Assembly (NCBI GenBank): GCA_949316235.1
Contig: OX438745.1
Span: 6,639,001-6,703,000, forward strand
Origin: Oegoconia quadripuncta
Lineage: Eukaryota > Arthropoda > Insecta > Lepidoptera > Autostichidae
Direction of reading: 5' to 3'
DNA: 64,000 nt
The position numbers and the translations under genes are program-made. This document shows positions 44,940-56,834 of this stretch, piece after piece; position 1 is the stretch's first letter; each line of letters opens with the position of its first letter. The notes beneath the pieces were generated by a model that saw only the letters and a program-made list of their open reading frames with translations, had not been told where the DNA came from and ran no database searches.

Positions 44940-45115
44940 ACTTCCACCATCCACCTCTGGCTCCATCATCAGACCTTCGACACCCAGTGCAATATATTGG
45001 ACTCGTCAAAACGAATCATAATATGAGCCCAAACTCGAGGGGTTTACTAGTAGCTACTGAAGAGTTCCGCCATCCACCTCCTGGCTCCATCATCTGATCA
45101 GTTGCAAGATAGCAA
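44940..45115. repeat. repeat family T, tandem pair
   Basis: 'ccaccatccacctctggctc' and 'ccgccatccacctcctggct' lie about 120 bp apart, each followed by 'ccatcatc.ga'. Family T also at 46530-46590 and 46965-47115. Confidence 0.5.
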
Positions 45116-45150
45116 ATTATAGTGTGACAAAGACACTGATCGTTCCATTC

Positions 45151-45255
45151 GACGACCAATATTGGTGTAGTGGATAGTGGCCCTGTCAGCGAAACCAACG
45201 GTTGCGGGTTCGAATCCCGCGTCCGGTGAAGGTTTGTGTGATGAATACGAACATT
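45151..45255 (+). mobile_element. SINE family A, head only
   Basis: 'attggtgtagtggatagtgg' (A box) and 'gcgggttcgaatcccgcg' (B box), cut after 'gatgaatacgaacatt'. Confidence 0.75.
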
Positions 45256-45299
45256 ACGTCTGAACAGGTTCCAACAAAGAACATTTATAGATTTGCACG

Positions 45300-45490
45300 T
45301 TTTAACGGCGGCGATGGGTTCACCCGCTGTCACGAGTGCATTTCTGAATATGTCGAAAGGTTGATGTTGTTTCAAGCATTAAATTTGTAATGTTTGGAAT
45401 GTCCAAACGCTTATATTTGGGATATCTCTGATCACCCCATTTGGGATAAATGTTGTGACGTTATGTACGTATAATCTTCGTAAGTTACCG
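45300..45490 (+). repeat. dispersed repeat family P
   Basis: 'ggcggcgatgggttcacccg', 'ttgtttcaagcattaaatt', 'gggatatctctgatcacccc'. A 62-aa ORF bridging it and the SINE is not a gene. Confidence 0.55.
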
Positions 45491-45579
45491 CCACATAACC
45501 AAAAATGCCTATAGTCTCCTTCCACTGGGATTAAAAGTATTCAGTAAAATAAAATTATTGTGCCAAATATCAACTTATT

Positions 45580-45705
45580 TCTTGCTTGTTCTTCTCATGG
45601 GAAAATTGCCTTTTGAACAAGCAGTAGTTTAAAAAATGTAAAATCTGACTATTTAAAATGTACCCCGTGTACCTACAAAATAAAACATTTTTGACTTTGA
45701 CTTAT
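45580..45705 (+). mobile_element. LINE 3'-end fragment family U
   Basis: 'cttgttcttctcatgggaaa', 'aaaatctgactatttaaaat', 'gtacctacaaaataaaaca' with AATAAA. Reverse partner at 55250-55385. Confidence 0.55.
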
Positions 45706-46179
45706 TTATTTATTTACTTTAGGGGTGCATTAACAATAGTACCTATACATATATATGATATATATTACTTCGATGTGACACGGTTTGTGGTACAGTTCTT
45801 ATATGTCTAGCAATTACAAATCTATTCAGAATTCATGATAGAAGATAACGTTTGATGTAGAAGATAAATGAATAATTAAATAAATAAATGACGAATAATA
45901 TGTATAGGTACGAATGAAAAATCACTTAACATTATTTATACTGGGAGAGCGAAATGTGTTCAAGTATATTATTTTTATAAACATTACGTGAACAGTGAAA
46001 AATATCATTACCGTTACTGAGTTTAACATTTCACTTTGACTATGTGTTTATCTGTTTTTCGGCCTAAACAAATAAAAAAAGTGCAACCTTACAGGATCCA
46101 TGTAGGTACCTAGATAATTTAATAAAGAACGCTGTGGACGCTGGTGAATCAGTTGATACGTAGGGATTTTCCCATAGCA
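45706..46179. other. AT-rich intergenic sequence
   Basis: Nothing recognised. Confidence 0.35.
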
Positions 46180-46400
46180 CTCGGAGGGCGGGCCCTCACA
46201 ATACCACCGCACTAATTATATGAATGGCCGGACCTCCGGACCTCACACGAGCAAGCCTCGCCTTACCACTCTCGCGCATGATAGATCGTCTATTAACACT
46301 CTCAAATGTTATTACTCATTTAACTCTTCAATGGAAACGACCCGCCAACGCAACGTGGGCTTTGAAAGGTTTCTGACATTATAAAAGCTGGCAATGTAGG
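46180..46400. promoter_or_regulatory. candidate conserved non-coding element
   Basis: Repeat-free and GC-richer, with 'gagggcgggccctcac' (palindromic GGGCCC core) and 'ccgcactaattatatgaatg'. No ORF. Weak inference. Confidence 0.2.
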
Positions 46401-46584
46401 TAATTTTAAATTGTGTTCTTGTTTACACTAAAACACCAAGTAGAAAATAAGTTCTATGTTAAAAATACTTTTGAAAACAAGCTTTTATTGCTCCATCATT
46501 AGCACATATTATTCTAGTACAAAGACGAGTAACATAAAGTCCATTAAGGAGTGCTAGTGGCAATCTTCTGGCTCCATCAATTTT

Positions 46585-46912
46585 CTTTATGCACGACGGG
46601 TTCGTACTTGACCTCAATCACACCTGATGATAAGTGAAGATGAGGTCGAAGGTGGAAGCGTACTGACCCGGAAACCCCAACACATTCGGAGGACTGGCTA
46701 TCTTATCTCTGACAACCGGAACACAACAATGCTATTAACATTGTTGCTTGGCGGCAGATTTAGATAAGATGGTGGTAGCTAGCCAGGCGGACATTTAAAA
46801 AGCCCTACCACCAACCAAACCGAGTACTTAAACATGTATCCCGCTGGGGATCGAACCCGCGACCTCCGAATCGTAAACCCAATGCTGTTTACATTGAGCC
46901 ACGGAGGCGGTT
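46585..46912 (-). mobile_element. tRNA-derived SINE family B, full length
   Basis: Reverse of head 'ccgcctccgtggctcaatgt', 'cgcgggttcgatccccagcg' (B box), to the end 'ccgtcgtgcataaag'. Best-preserved copy of family B. Confidence 0.8.
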
Positions 46913-46964
46913 ATGTCATCAGGCTCTCGTCGTCATATGTAATGGAAAGTGCTCATGGTAACAA

Positions 46965-47115
46965 AAACTAGTCTAAATTCGATGCCATTTGTCAGCAGGG
47001 AGTTCTAGTCCCCTACATCCCGGGTCCATCATCAGATCAGCTCGATGGTACCATAATATTGCATTGTCACCAAACTTACATAAATATGCCAAATTTCAAC
47101 TCAATCAGATATCAG
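46965..47115 (+). repeat. repeat family T
   Basis: 'cgggtccatcatcagatcag', 'gataccataatattgcat'-like block, 'aaatttcaactcaatcag'. Confidence 0.5.
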
Positions 47116-47309
47116 GTTGAAATATGCTTTGTTAATTTTGATATATTTATATTAAAAGCTTGTAATAAGGCCAAGTTCCATGAATGCACTTGAATTACAA
47201 AGAGTAAGCTATGACGCGTCCTGAGAAAATGGGTCAACGAAGGACATGGAAATAAATTTACATTATAATAATAATTAAATGTTATACTTAATGAACCATT
47301 TGTAATTGA

Positions 47310-47388
47310 AGGCAGTCGTTAAGCTAAGTCGGTGGACTATAAGGGCGGCACAAATCCACCAGTCCTCACTGGGTCCTAGTGTATTATA
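47310..47388 (+). mobile_element. SINE family E 3' end feeding the tandem array
   Basis: 'ggcggcacaaatccaccagt', 'cactgggtcctagtgtatt'; continues directly into the first array unit. Confidence 0.5.
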
Positions 47389-47885
47389 GCCCACATCTCC
47401 CAGTAAGAGGAGACTGTGCCCTTAAAGTGACTGAATTGATAAGAGAAACAACGGTTTTCGAAGGTCATGCACCAGGCGCGTTATTCTGTAATTTCATCGA
47501 TTCTGTAGTGTATTATAGCCCACATCTCCCAGTAAGAGGAGACTGTGCCCTTAAAGTGACTGAATTGATAAGAGAAACAACAGTTTTCCAAGGACATGCA
47601 CCAGTCGCGTTATTCTGCAACTTCATGGATTATTTGTGTATTATGGCCCATATCTCCCAGTAAGAGGAGACGGGCCCTTAAAGTGACTAAATTGATAAGA
47701 GAAACAACAGTTTTCCAAGGACATGCACCAGTCACGTTATTCTGCAATTTCATGGATTATGTAGTGTATTATGGCCCATATCTCCCAGTAAGAGGAGACT
47801 GTGCCCTTAAAGTGACTAAATTGATAAGAGAAACAACGGTTTTCGAAGGACGTGCACCAGGAGCGTTATTCTGTAATTTCATCGA
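47389..47885 (+). repeat. tandem array, four units of about 127 bp
   Basis: Units start near 47389, 47517, 47645 and 47769. Each has 'cccatatctcccagtaagag' (SINE E end), 'gactgtgcccttaaagtg', 'gataagagaaacaac.gtttt', and the MITE left end 'gttattctg.aatttcat'. The unit length is near a multiple of three, which produces a repeated-peptide ORF by accident. Too long and spacer-less for CRISPR. Confidence 0.85.
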
Positions 47886-48002
47886 TATCGTCATCAATAA
47901 CGATGTCGAATGAGAAAACGTCATTTCGCCGAGCGAGCGATGCGCCGACCAATCACACGTCAGAACGTAATCGATGACGATTTCGATGGAATTACACAAT
48001 AA
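47866..48002. mobile_element. MITE, complete copy closing the tandem array
   Basis: Terminal inverted repeats TTATTCTGTAATTTCATCGA and its partner TCGATGGAATTACACAATAA, about 40 bp in all. The centre contains 'gccgagcgagcgatg'. Other copies at 57325-57461 and (decayed) 53324-53415. Confidence 0.75.
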
Positions 48003-49300
48003 CCCTGTGTTACAACTCTTCATACAATGGAATGATGTGAACGCAGAGGAGTCCGGAGCAAAGTGTTTTTACATGTATACACAGTTTCACAACTCATTTC
48101 AATCCGTCTGTACCAAAGAACATGATGTTATTTTGGCAGATGGCAGCATCTTTCAATCATTATTACTCAACGCTGCTAAGTCTGTACTTGTGTGTTACCT
48201 GACGATTGGATACAATCACCGATATACTACACAGGCACTTGTAAGGCTGATGATGACGATACTTAGTATCATCACCTAGCCAATGGAATAGCATCATGTA
48301 ACTTAAACTTATTCTTCAATTTATAAGATACAGTTAACACATTTGTTTTTATACTAGGTACTTGGTTTTCCTTAAGACTGAGTACTATATACTAAGTAAC
48401 TTATAGGTTTCATTACCCACCTACCTACTCCATTATGACATCATTTCCATGGGATTTTATTGTCATCAAAACTGTATGTATACGTTTGTAAAGTTTCTAC
48501 TACTATACATAGTATAACATATGTGGCGTTCGAATTCGTGCGCATCGGTTTGATGCAAGGTTTTCTGGCAACACTGAAAGGCCTCTAGCCAGAGAGAGGG
48601 AGGAGATTAAAAAAACAAGAGGACAGGAACTTTACCTACAGGGAATTAATGTTTGATTATTTGGATTTTAATATAAAGAATCATCCATGAAAGACTTTTA
48701 TTTATGGGAGAGACTTGCTCCAAACATATTGTATAATATTAGTAAGGTTCCTAATACACAGCATTCACATAACATACTTTATGAATAGATGTAGGTACGT
48801 ATACATGAAATAACAGTGTATAAATGTATTATTACTGATATGATCCAAAATTGTGGGTAATATCATTGTAGTAATAGGCGAACTTAATGGGAACTGTTTG
48901 ATATTACACCAGTAACTGCTGACCTCCCACACCTCTTGTCACTAGCTCTTACAACTCTATATTTTGCATTTAACTCTATGGAACTTGGACAAAACCAACG
49001 TAAATTCAACCGCAATACAATAATTGTTTTATAATCAAAGGGGAGGTATTAATATGAAATCAAAGGTCGTATAGAATTGGTATTAAGTGCATTAAGTTAT
49101 TTAGTCGTACAGCAATTTTGCTGTTAGTTATTACGATCGTTTTGAAATATCAATTCGTGGTTTTTCGTTGTCATTGTATATGTATTTATGGCGGCAGTTA
49201 TGACGTTAATATTATTAGTTAGATTATTATTAATAATATAGCTAAAATATTACACTGCGGCTAATTTAGTTAAACAAATAACATTTCCTAGGTATATTTC
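48003..49300. other. AT-rich intergenic sequence
   Basis: A 101-aa ORF overlaps the MITE end and has no domain. Nothing else. Confidence 0.4.
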
Positions 49301-49430
49301 ATAATTTGAAGTCCCCCAACCCGCATTGAGCCAGCGTGGTGGACTACGGCCCATACTCCCTCATATACGAGGGAAGGCCTATATCCCTGCAGTGGAATGT
49401 TTACGGGCTGATGATGATGGTGATGATATT
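49301..49430 (+). mobile_element. SINE family D, 3' part
   Basis: 'gaagtcccccaacccgcatt', 'gtggactacggcccatactc', and the terminal (GAT)n 'gggctgatgatgatggtgat'. Confidence 0.65.
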
Positions 49431-50610
49431 TCATCCTATCGGTGGGTAGGTACTTAAAATTTTTATTCACCGATTTCTATTCTCCCCCTGGACGTTAGGA
49501 GAACAAATAATAAATAAATAAACATCTTTGCATATACACACTGCGCCATTATAAGTGATTACTTGGAGATAGGCACGCCTGATTTCAGTAGGTAGTGTAA
49601 TTTGTATCTCACAATGTCACTATCTTACTTTTAAATAATGACCTCTTATCTCTTATTTTTAATGTCCTCTTACAGAAGTTACCATAGCGTTAAGATAATT
49701 GACCATGCCCATTTACAGCAGCTATATTACTCTAAATTATTTTATAATCTATTTAATTTGTATAATTTTGGTAATTAATAAATAACGCAATTTGTAATAG
49801 GTAGTTATTATATTCAATTCAATTCAATTCATTTATTCTAACAACTTACATTAACAGTACTTAACCTAACATGTAAGCCTTAGTCAATATTAAATATTAC
49901 ATACGAGTACCATGTCATTTTAAATTATTATATTGTAATGGACATGCCCATAGTGCCTTCGGATTATGCTCAGGAATAAATAGATGGACGTGAATATGTC
50001 CTATGGGAGTTGAATTTATTTGGCTTACGGCATAACATAGCTATACCGTCTACCTTTGGTCAACCAGAGTATAGCAAACATCTCCATTCTTCACCATTTG
50101 AGTCAGAGTTGGGAATGTGTAGCTATTTTTTATAGTGTTGACAAATCGAACAGTTCGAGGGTATTCCTGTAGAGGGCAGATAATTAAGTTTCAGTATAGC
50201 ACTAACTGGAAGTGATCGAGATAACGATGAGCTATTGCCTGTCCGTCTGTCTGTCGCGGGCTGCACCCGTGCCAACTACCATGCGGTGTCGGTACAGATA
50301 GCAAACCAAACACATACATATAGGGTAAGGTGTATAGAAATATGAAAGTACTTCGGGCTTTGTTATTTTATAGAATTTATAAAATAAAGCTGAAGAAGGA
50401 ACTTTTACTTTAGTAATTATACTTGGCGAAGCAGCTATTGCAAAAATTAACAATTGCCTGCACACTTTAGAAATTATTTTATTTATTTTATTTGCATTGC
50501 TTGATAAACTTGTAGCATTTCCTCAGCTATAGGCAACTACGCTGTCAAGAGGAGAGCAGCTCATCGGTAATATTCAAAGGCCCCACATCCCAACAAACCC
50601 ACAAACCAAA
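49431..50610. other. intergenic, LINE 3'-end scrap only
   Basis: 49812-49860 is an AATTC repeat followed by 'atttattctaacaacttaca', likely a LINE 3' end. No gene. Confidence 0.35.
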
Positions 50611-50838
50611 ACGATTGGTGTAGTGGATAGTGACCCTATCAGCGAAACCAACGGTTGTGGGTTCAAATCCCCCGAGGGGTAAATGTTTGTGTGATGAATA
50701 CGAACATTTATTCCCGAGTCTTGGATGTTTATATAAATATTTATATATGTTTATCCGTTATCTAGTATCCATAGCTTTGCTTAGTTTGGGACTAGATGAT
50801 TGGTGTAAGTGGGCGAAATATTTATTTATAAAAAAAAT
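50611..50838 (+). mobile_element. tRNA-derived SINE family A
   Basis: 'gattggtgtagtggatagtg' (A box), 'tgggttcaaatcccccgag' (B box), to 'gggactagatgattggtgt' and an AT tail. Near full length. Confidence 0.8.
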
Positions 50839-51119
50839 CCTAACAAATCTAAGCTGCTTTTGTAAAGCGAAAATGTCTCTCATACATAACGATTCGCCTA
50901 GGCATTCAACTGAATGACTATTTCAACTACGATATGTACACTTCGCTCTGCTCATCGGAGTTACTCTAACCAGAAGTCTCTCTACAAGAAATTTTGCGAT
51001 TCTCTTAGACGTGAAAAAAAAAGTAAAACGAAATAGGAGATTAGTATCTCGTGCTCTCTCTCCTATTCATCAAAATCTATACTATATTGTGTAAAAGACT
51101 TAGTATAAGTACATTTCTA
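50839..51119. other. intergenic, nothing recognised
   Basis: No feature. Confidence 0.35.
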
Positions 51120-51270
51120 TGTTTGCAGTCGTTACCAACCAGTCCGCGCCGCATCCATCAGACTCGCGAGGCGAAGCGTGACCCTCACTGGCTGATTTAT
51201 GCAGCCCCGTAATCAGCGGCGATCGTCGCGTTCGACTGTACCGCTCCTTAATTACTATACGAGTACCTAT
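51120..51270. promoter_or_regulatory. GC-richer single-copy patch
   Basis: 'ccgcgccgcatccatcagac', 'cgtaatcagcggcgatcgtc'. No repeat match in the window and no convincing ORF. Possible conserved element. Confidence 0.2.
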
Positions 51271-52570
51271 TAATATGATAATTATATCGCTTATTATACC
51301 CATCTTTATCTAGTTGAACTAACCAGAATGTGAGTGGCTTCATGCATTGGTATACGAGGCTTTTTTAAATCTGCGACCGCCAAGGCCGCTTTTCAGGGTG
51401 GTGATTAGGTCCTTCCCAGAATAGCGATGGTGTAAGTGAAATACATACAGCTTGTCCAAAATTTAAGGGACGTCATATGGAAAGTAGTTCTTCATAGTTA
51501 GATCTTCTTAGAAGAAGCGAAACAAAAGCATTTGCAACATTTCGAATAGCTTAGCGGTATTTAGTTAATTATATTAAGCCCACTTTTGACAGTTATTATT
51601 TTAAACGAGTATCATTATGATCCATACAATTACAATAACACCACCGTACAACATGATCTTTAATAGAATACACACTTCGGTTGTTATTGAAAATTTTTGC
51701 ACTAGTACCCTACCCTCGCTTTCTCTCGCAGGGCACTAGCTGAAAATCAGTGTCTTACCGCTATAGATGAGGACACTGAGCGATGGCCCATTTGTGGTAC
51801 AGATACACATACAACTCTATTATAAGTTGTAATAGCTGTACTTAATTATTGTTTTTTTTTTATTACTGTGAAATAAGGCTACATTTCGTAAGAATAACAC
51901 CAAGCAGAATGATAGTTGCGTCGAATATTTTTGTATGTCTTTCTGTAATATGCAAATAAACGCTTTATCTATCTATCATTGTAATTTGGCATTACTTTAG
52001 TGCCCAAAAATACAGTGGAAATAACAAGGTCTAGAGTGACATTTTTTATCATTATATTTGTGGGCACCTCCTTGACATTAGGGAGTATAAATTTAACACA
52101 TTTAATTTTTTCCTCATTAAGTTTTTCTTTTTTTCACTTTTTGTCCACGACATGTTAAAAATCATAGCAATAATCTGAGGTTTAGGGGATGGAAAATGTT
52201 GTTTTCTTTTGTATGGAGACTCGATGCAGTCCTGGTAATGTCTTTATAAAGATATTTGATAAATACTCAACGTCAATTGGACAAATCCAGTTCAACTCAG
52301 TAGATCCATTGGCCTGTGAGGGAACTAGCGGGATAGCAGCTCTCAAAAATAAATGTCAAATACACCAAGTTCTCACCAAATAAACATCATCATTATCAGC
52401 CTCAGGCTGTCCACGTCCACTGCTGAACACAGACCTCTCCCATAGATTCCCAAAGCAATTAGTTGGAACCCATGTAGCGACTTCCCACGACCTTCTTTCA
52501 GCCGACCAGTGAAGAATATGTTTAGTAGCTTAATATGTTTAGTACTAAATTGTTTAGTAGCTCAATAGCT
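51271..52570. other. AT-rich intergenic sequence
   Basis: No gene. A (TATC)-type microsatellite scrap near 51965; a 'catcattatcagcctcaggc' scrap near 52387. Confidence 0.35.
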
Positions 52571-52846
52571 CAATAGCTCAATGTAAATAACATAGCGTTT
52601 ACGAATCATGGGTCGCGGATTGATCCCCGCGGGGTATATGTTTAGTACTCGGTTTAGTTAGTGGTAGGGTATTTTAAATATCTGCCTGGCTAGCTACCAC
52701 CGACTTATCTAAATCTGCCGCCAAATAGCAATTGTTGTGTTCCGGTTGTCACAGATAGCCAGTCCCCCAAATAAGATGGGGTTTCCGGATCAGCACGCTT
52801 CCATTTTCAGCCTCATTTTCACTTCACCCGTTGTGCATAAAAAACA
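52571..52846 (+). mobile_element. SINE family B
   Basis: 'ctcaatgtaaataacatagc' head, 'cgcggattgatccccgcgg' (B box), 'ctggctagctaccaccgac', end 'acccgttgtgcataaa'. A CAATAGCT unit is repeated just before the head. Confidence 0.75.
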
Positions 52847-53160
52847 GTTCTTCGAGCTATGGATCTGCTCGCTATCACATGCGACTTCCTAATCCGCTGG
52901 GTTATGTGGATGACTTTGGTTTGTTACCGATTTCTTCATTCCTGGTTCGATGTCTTAGTGAAATGTCGAGTGTCCAAGCATCGCTTAAAGCATGTTACTG
53001 TGTGCGACGTGTAAGTTTTGTCTCGTTTTTAACTTTACCATTGCGTTCGCGTTTACGAAAAAAGTCCCTATCAAAAAAATCGTTTTGCAAACTATCCGCT
53101 AGAGGCGCTGCACATTTGTCCATACAAATCGTCACGTAAACCTGAACGCGGTAGTAAAGT
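52847..53160 (+). repeat. LINE-like 3' region, unclassified
   Basis: 'atggatctgctcgctatcac' and 'gctgggttatgtggatgac' resemble a dispersed lepidopteran repeat rather than a gene. A 102-aa ORF across it has no domain. Confidence 0.35.
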
Positions 53161-53323
53161 TAAGTCGAAACAAAACTCACACTCCGCCTTCTGATATTAA
53201 TTGACAATCGTTTGATTTGATAAACAAAACATTGTTCTAAACTTTGAGGGGTCCGAAAATTAGTGATGAACATAGGCGAAACCGCCAGTTAATTGCATCA
53301 ACTTAATAAATTTTGAAATAAGA

Positions 53324-53415
53324 AAACGACATATTTGCCGAGCGAGCAATGAACAGCAATCACACATCAAAACGTACCTAATCGTTGGCCATATTGATAT
53401 TACTACATAATAGAA
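53324..53415. mobile_element. decayed MITE of the 47866 family
   Basis: Keeps 'tttgccgagcgagcaatg' and 'aatcacacatcaaaacgt'; terminal repeats lost. Confidence 0.5.
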
Positions 53416-53896
53416 TGTAAGCTATACAAGCCTTTTCTAGTTTCAAAATAAATTTAGTTTTTTTATGCCGCATTAAACAAAAATAGAATTAACACAATTT
53501 TGCTTGAAAGTAAATTCATTTATCTTGCAAATGATACCTCATATCCTAATCTCTAAGCGGAAATCTCTGCTTAAGTAACATTCTGCAATATTGGGCCGTA
53601 AAGTCGTCGGAAGAGGCGACTTTTCTAAAAGTGATTTTTTCGACATTCAGTGTAGGTATTTGAATCCACCTATATTGACTGTAACGAACTTACTCATAAA
53701 TCACCCTTTTAAAAATCATAACTTTTTAATTATATTAAAATTTAATACTATGCAAATATCTTCCTTAGATATTATCAGAATAAGATTATCATTTGTTGAG
53801 ACACAAATCAATGAGAGCGGACTACATTTATTTAGTTGACTTCTAAGTACTAATTAGTTCATCGTAGCATTCAGCCGAGCAATTCATAGCCACTTA
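53416..53896. other. AT-rich intergenic sequence
   Basis: Domain-free 82-aa ORF at 53591-53839; not judged coding. Confidence 0.35.
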
Positions 53897-54017
53897 GGCT
53901 CATATTAATAAAGCGATCTCAAGATTAAGATGAACTTAAGTCGACCCTTGAGGTGCTGTTGTGTATTTGAGAGTGAGACTAGATCTCAATCTTGAGATCG
54001 CCGTATTAATATGCTCC
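53897..54017. mobile_element. PIF/Harbinger-like MITE, TTA duplication
   Basis: 121 bp. Arms GG(C/A)(T/G)CATATTAATA and inner 'gcgatctcaagatt' pair across the element. TTA on both sides (53894-53896 and 54018-54020) is the 3-bp target duplication of this superfamily. Confidence 0.75.
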
Positions 54018-54568
54018 TTAGCTCTAGTAAAGACAGTGGTTCCATGAGGAAAGGAGCTATCACGCCTCTCAAATATTGAAATATTTCAACATATGATATG
54101 CCATCATCATATCAGCCACAGGACGTCCACAGTGGACGTAGGCTTCCCCTATAATCCCTATAATTTCCAACACCCGCATATTTCGCACACAACTCAGAAA
54201 AATGGTTAGGCAGTCTAGTTTTTGGACAGGAACAGATAAATGGAGTAAGCGATTTCCAGTGGAGTATCAAACCGAGACATCCGTATAAACAGATGTCATT
54301 ACAGTTAGCTATAATGAGGCAGCCAATGTCCTCAATTTATTATAGGTATATAACTATAAGAGTAAATCTCACAATGTATTTATAGATCAACCTCATTACT
54401 TGAAGATCGCACGACTAATTACCGAGCGAGTTTTGTCGCAGACATAAATGATGCCTAATCGTTTCCATGGCACGGTCCGTGACGGACGGAAAGAAACGAG
54501 CAGTTTTGTATGTGTATTATATTAGGAAAGCAGTATAACAAGTTGATGCAAACCGTTGTTTTTATTGC
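54018..54568. other. intergenic, nothing recognised
   Basis: A (CAT)-rich scrap 'atcatatcagccacaggacg' near 54107 resembles a SINE/LINE end. Confidence 0.3.
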
Positions 54569-54808
54569 GTGCTACACAAATACACAATGGCCCGTGGAAC
54601 CGTGATCAAACAAAATACTAATAATACTAGACAAAGAGGTTTGGATAAAAATAAGAAAAAAGTGACAGTTAAAAAAATCATAATAAATGAATATTACAGA
54701 CATATTGAGAAAGTAATAATTTCTTTTGTTTTCAATTGTTTCCCTTCCGAGGGTTTGCTGGAAGAATACTCTTACATAGATACTCGTAAGCTCGCCTTTT
54801 GTTTGTAG
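54569..54808 (+). other. small ORF of unknown status
   Basis: If read from the ATG at 54587 (context CACAATGG), it encodes 73 aa beginning MARGTVIKQNTNN, Lys-rich in the middle (DKNKKKVTVKK). AATAAA follows at about 54866. No family recognised and A/T-driven codon use. Could be a small gene, a non-coding transcript end, or chance. Confidence 0.15.
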
Positions 54809-55249
54809 TAATTTCTGCCCTATGTTTGTTTAATGTATATATGTATAATGCAATACAGTGTTAAAATAAAAGTAATAAAGTATTTTTACTTAAATAATTT
54901 AAGGTTCAATTAATAATGCTATGTAAATTAAGTCATTGTCGAGTTTCATGTCAACTAATGTTCCAATGTGAATAGCTTAATAACGGAAAGAGTTACCGGA
55001 CTCATAGTTACTTTTAACAATTTGTAGAGGATTGCCTAATAACAGACTAATTTGCTACTATCTGTCTGTTTGTTACCTTTTCTTACCTGAAGCTCTGAAC
55101 CGATCGTATTGAAATTTGTCAGAAAGATAACTATAGGAGATTTAGGCCGTATCAAGAAAGCAATCTCCATATTGAGAGAGACTCTCACTCTGAATCTCAT
55201 CTGAATCAGAGTTTGTTTGCTCTCAAGATTGAGGATGATTTTAGTTGAC
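54809..55249. other. AT-rich intergenic sequence
   Basis: A possible Harbinger-like left end 'ttaggccgtatcaagaaag' at about 55141 has no defined partner. Confidence 0.3.
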
Positions 55250-55385
55250 AAATCAAATCAAAAAGGCTTTATTTTGTAGGTACACAGGGTACAATTAAAA
55301 TAGTCAGATTTTACATTTTTGTAGCTCCTGCTTGTTCAATTTTCCCCTGAGAAGAACAAGCAAATCACTCGAGAGGTTGCTCTTT
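55250..55385 (-). mobile_element. LINE 3'-end fragment family U
   Basis: 'caaatcaaaaaggctttatt' border, then reverse of the 45580 block ('gtaggtacacagggtacaat', 'aatagtcagattttacattt'). Confidence 0.55.
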
Positions 55386-55419
55386 TTAAAAAAGGTTTTT
55401 ATATTACAAAAAGGCACAA

Positions 55420-55676
55420 TAATAAATAAATAAATAAAATATCCTTAGACATACACACAGCGCCATCTAGTTCCACACTAAGCAACTATAGGCTTGTGTT
55501 GTGGATACCAGATGGTTGATATACTACATAAATATATTTTTTTTAGTAAATAAATACTTATTATAAATGAAAACATCCATAACCGTATTCATCACACAAC
55601 ATTATGCCCCCCGCGGGATTCGAACCCGCAACCTTTTGGTATAGTGCCCAGAGTTGCTAACCACTACACGAAATCA
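55420..55676 (-). mobile_element. tRNA-derived SINE family A, full length
   Basis: AAAT-repeat tail at left, 'gcgccatctagttccacact', reverse B box 'gcgggattcgaacccgcaac' and reverse A box 'gctaaccactacacgaaat'. Confidence 0.8.
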
Positions 55677-55865
55677 TATTTCATTATTAATTGTGAAATA
55701 GCCTGGTTATGCGAACGAGCTGCGAAAAGGTTAGAATATTATACTCTTTAAATCTATCTCTAAGTGATACAGCAGGTCTCAATTGATAAATTGCGCGAAC
55801 GGCTCGTTTTTGTAAAACAAAGATTGTAAAGTGGCATTTCCCCACAGCAAGTAAGACATCAGGCT

Positions 55866-55935
55866 TTCTTTATTGCACAACAATAATAAACATAAGCCAG
55901 GGAGAAACAGAAAAAGGGATCAGTACAATTTCAAT
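55866..55935 (-). mobile_element. LINE 3'-end fragment family N
   Basis: 'tttattgcacaacaataata', 'aaaagggatcagtacaattt'; ends before the diagnostic 'cttccag' block. Confidence 0.45.
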
Positions 55936-56593
55936 AATTCTTTAACGTACCTAATACAGCCTTAACCGCCCTGCTATGAGAAACATTACCCGAGGGCTTT
56001 TCTTCAACACCTGTCTTTTTTCTTTATGTTTAACTAGATACGCGTCATCTTCTTCGATCATATCTTTCTATGGATACAATATTGTACACGAGATTCAAAC
56101 GTGAACTTCGTTGCTATTTATGTTTATTGAGTCTATCTCAAAAGTTTAAATGTGAGATAAGGGCCAGCAAAATCAGCGCTTTATAATGTGATCAAAAAAA
56201 TAAAAATTCTGTACATAGATTTTCAAAGATGTTATTGTAGATGACTAAACTGTGAAGTCGCCCCTTTCATGTTCTAATGATTAGGAATTGGCTCGTAAAT
56301 AGCCCCATAGCCCTATCGCACATCTGTTCACCGCCTTAGTTTACCTTCTGCTTAATTTTATACTGTGTGACGTACAAGGACGTGGCTGAACGGAAAGAAA
56401 CCAGTGTGTGGTACGTTTAGCTCGTTTGTTGTTTTAATTTAGATAAATAACGACACATGTGAGTGTCATACTTAATTGATTTACGTTTGTAGCGGCTGAT
56501 GGGGGATTGTGATGATGATGTGTGTCTTTACCTTTATAATTATGTATTTAAAATGGCCCGTGGCAACTTCTGTGTTACCCCGTCTGTGACATC
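55936..56593. other. intergenic, nothing recognised
   Basis: No feature. Confidence 0.35.
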
Positions 56594-56662
56594 GTCTTCG
56601 TGGCTCAGTGTAAACAACATAAGCTTTACAAAACGGAGGTCTCGGGATCGATTCTCGGTACT
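56594..56662 (+). mobile_element. SINE family B, head only
   Basis: 'gtcttcgtggctcagtgtaa' (A box) and 'tcgggatcgattctcggta' (B box); body missing. Confidence 0.65.
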
Positions 56663-56834
56663 TAACGTACTAATTTTGTTTGCGAGTCGGTAGTTAGTCG
56701 GAGTCGGAGTCCATTCCCATTGAACTTAGACAGTCAAGAGAAAATTACCAGCTCTCAAATTGACTAGTCTAAAAATGACCAGTTCCCAAAATAACCTGTT
56801 CTCAAATTGATCAGACGAAAAATAACCAGTCTAA

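Noticed and set aside
47389..47885. CRISPR-like array
   Set aside because: Units of ~127 bp are contiguous with no variable spacers, and the host is an insect.
47379..47913. ORFs with repeated 43-residue peptide
   Set aside because: Produced by a tandem DNA array whose unit length is close to a multiple of three; built from SINE and MITE ends.
56499..56693. ORF sharing MARG start with the ORF at 54587
   Set aside because: The similarity is 11 bases only, and this ORF runs into a SINE head.
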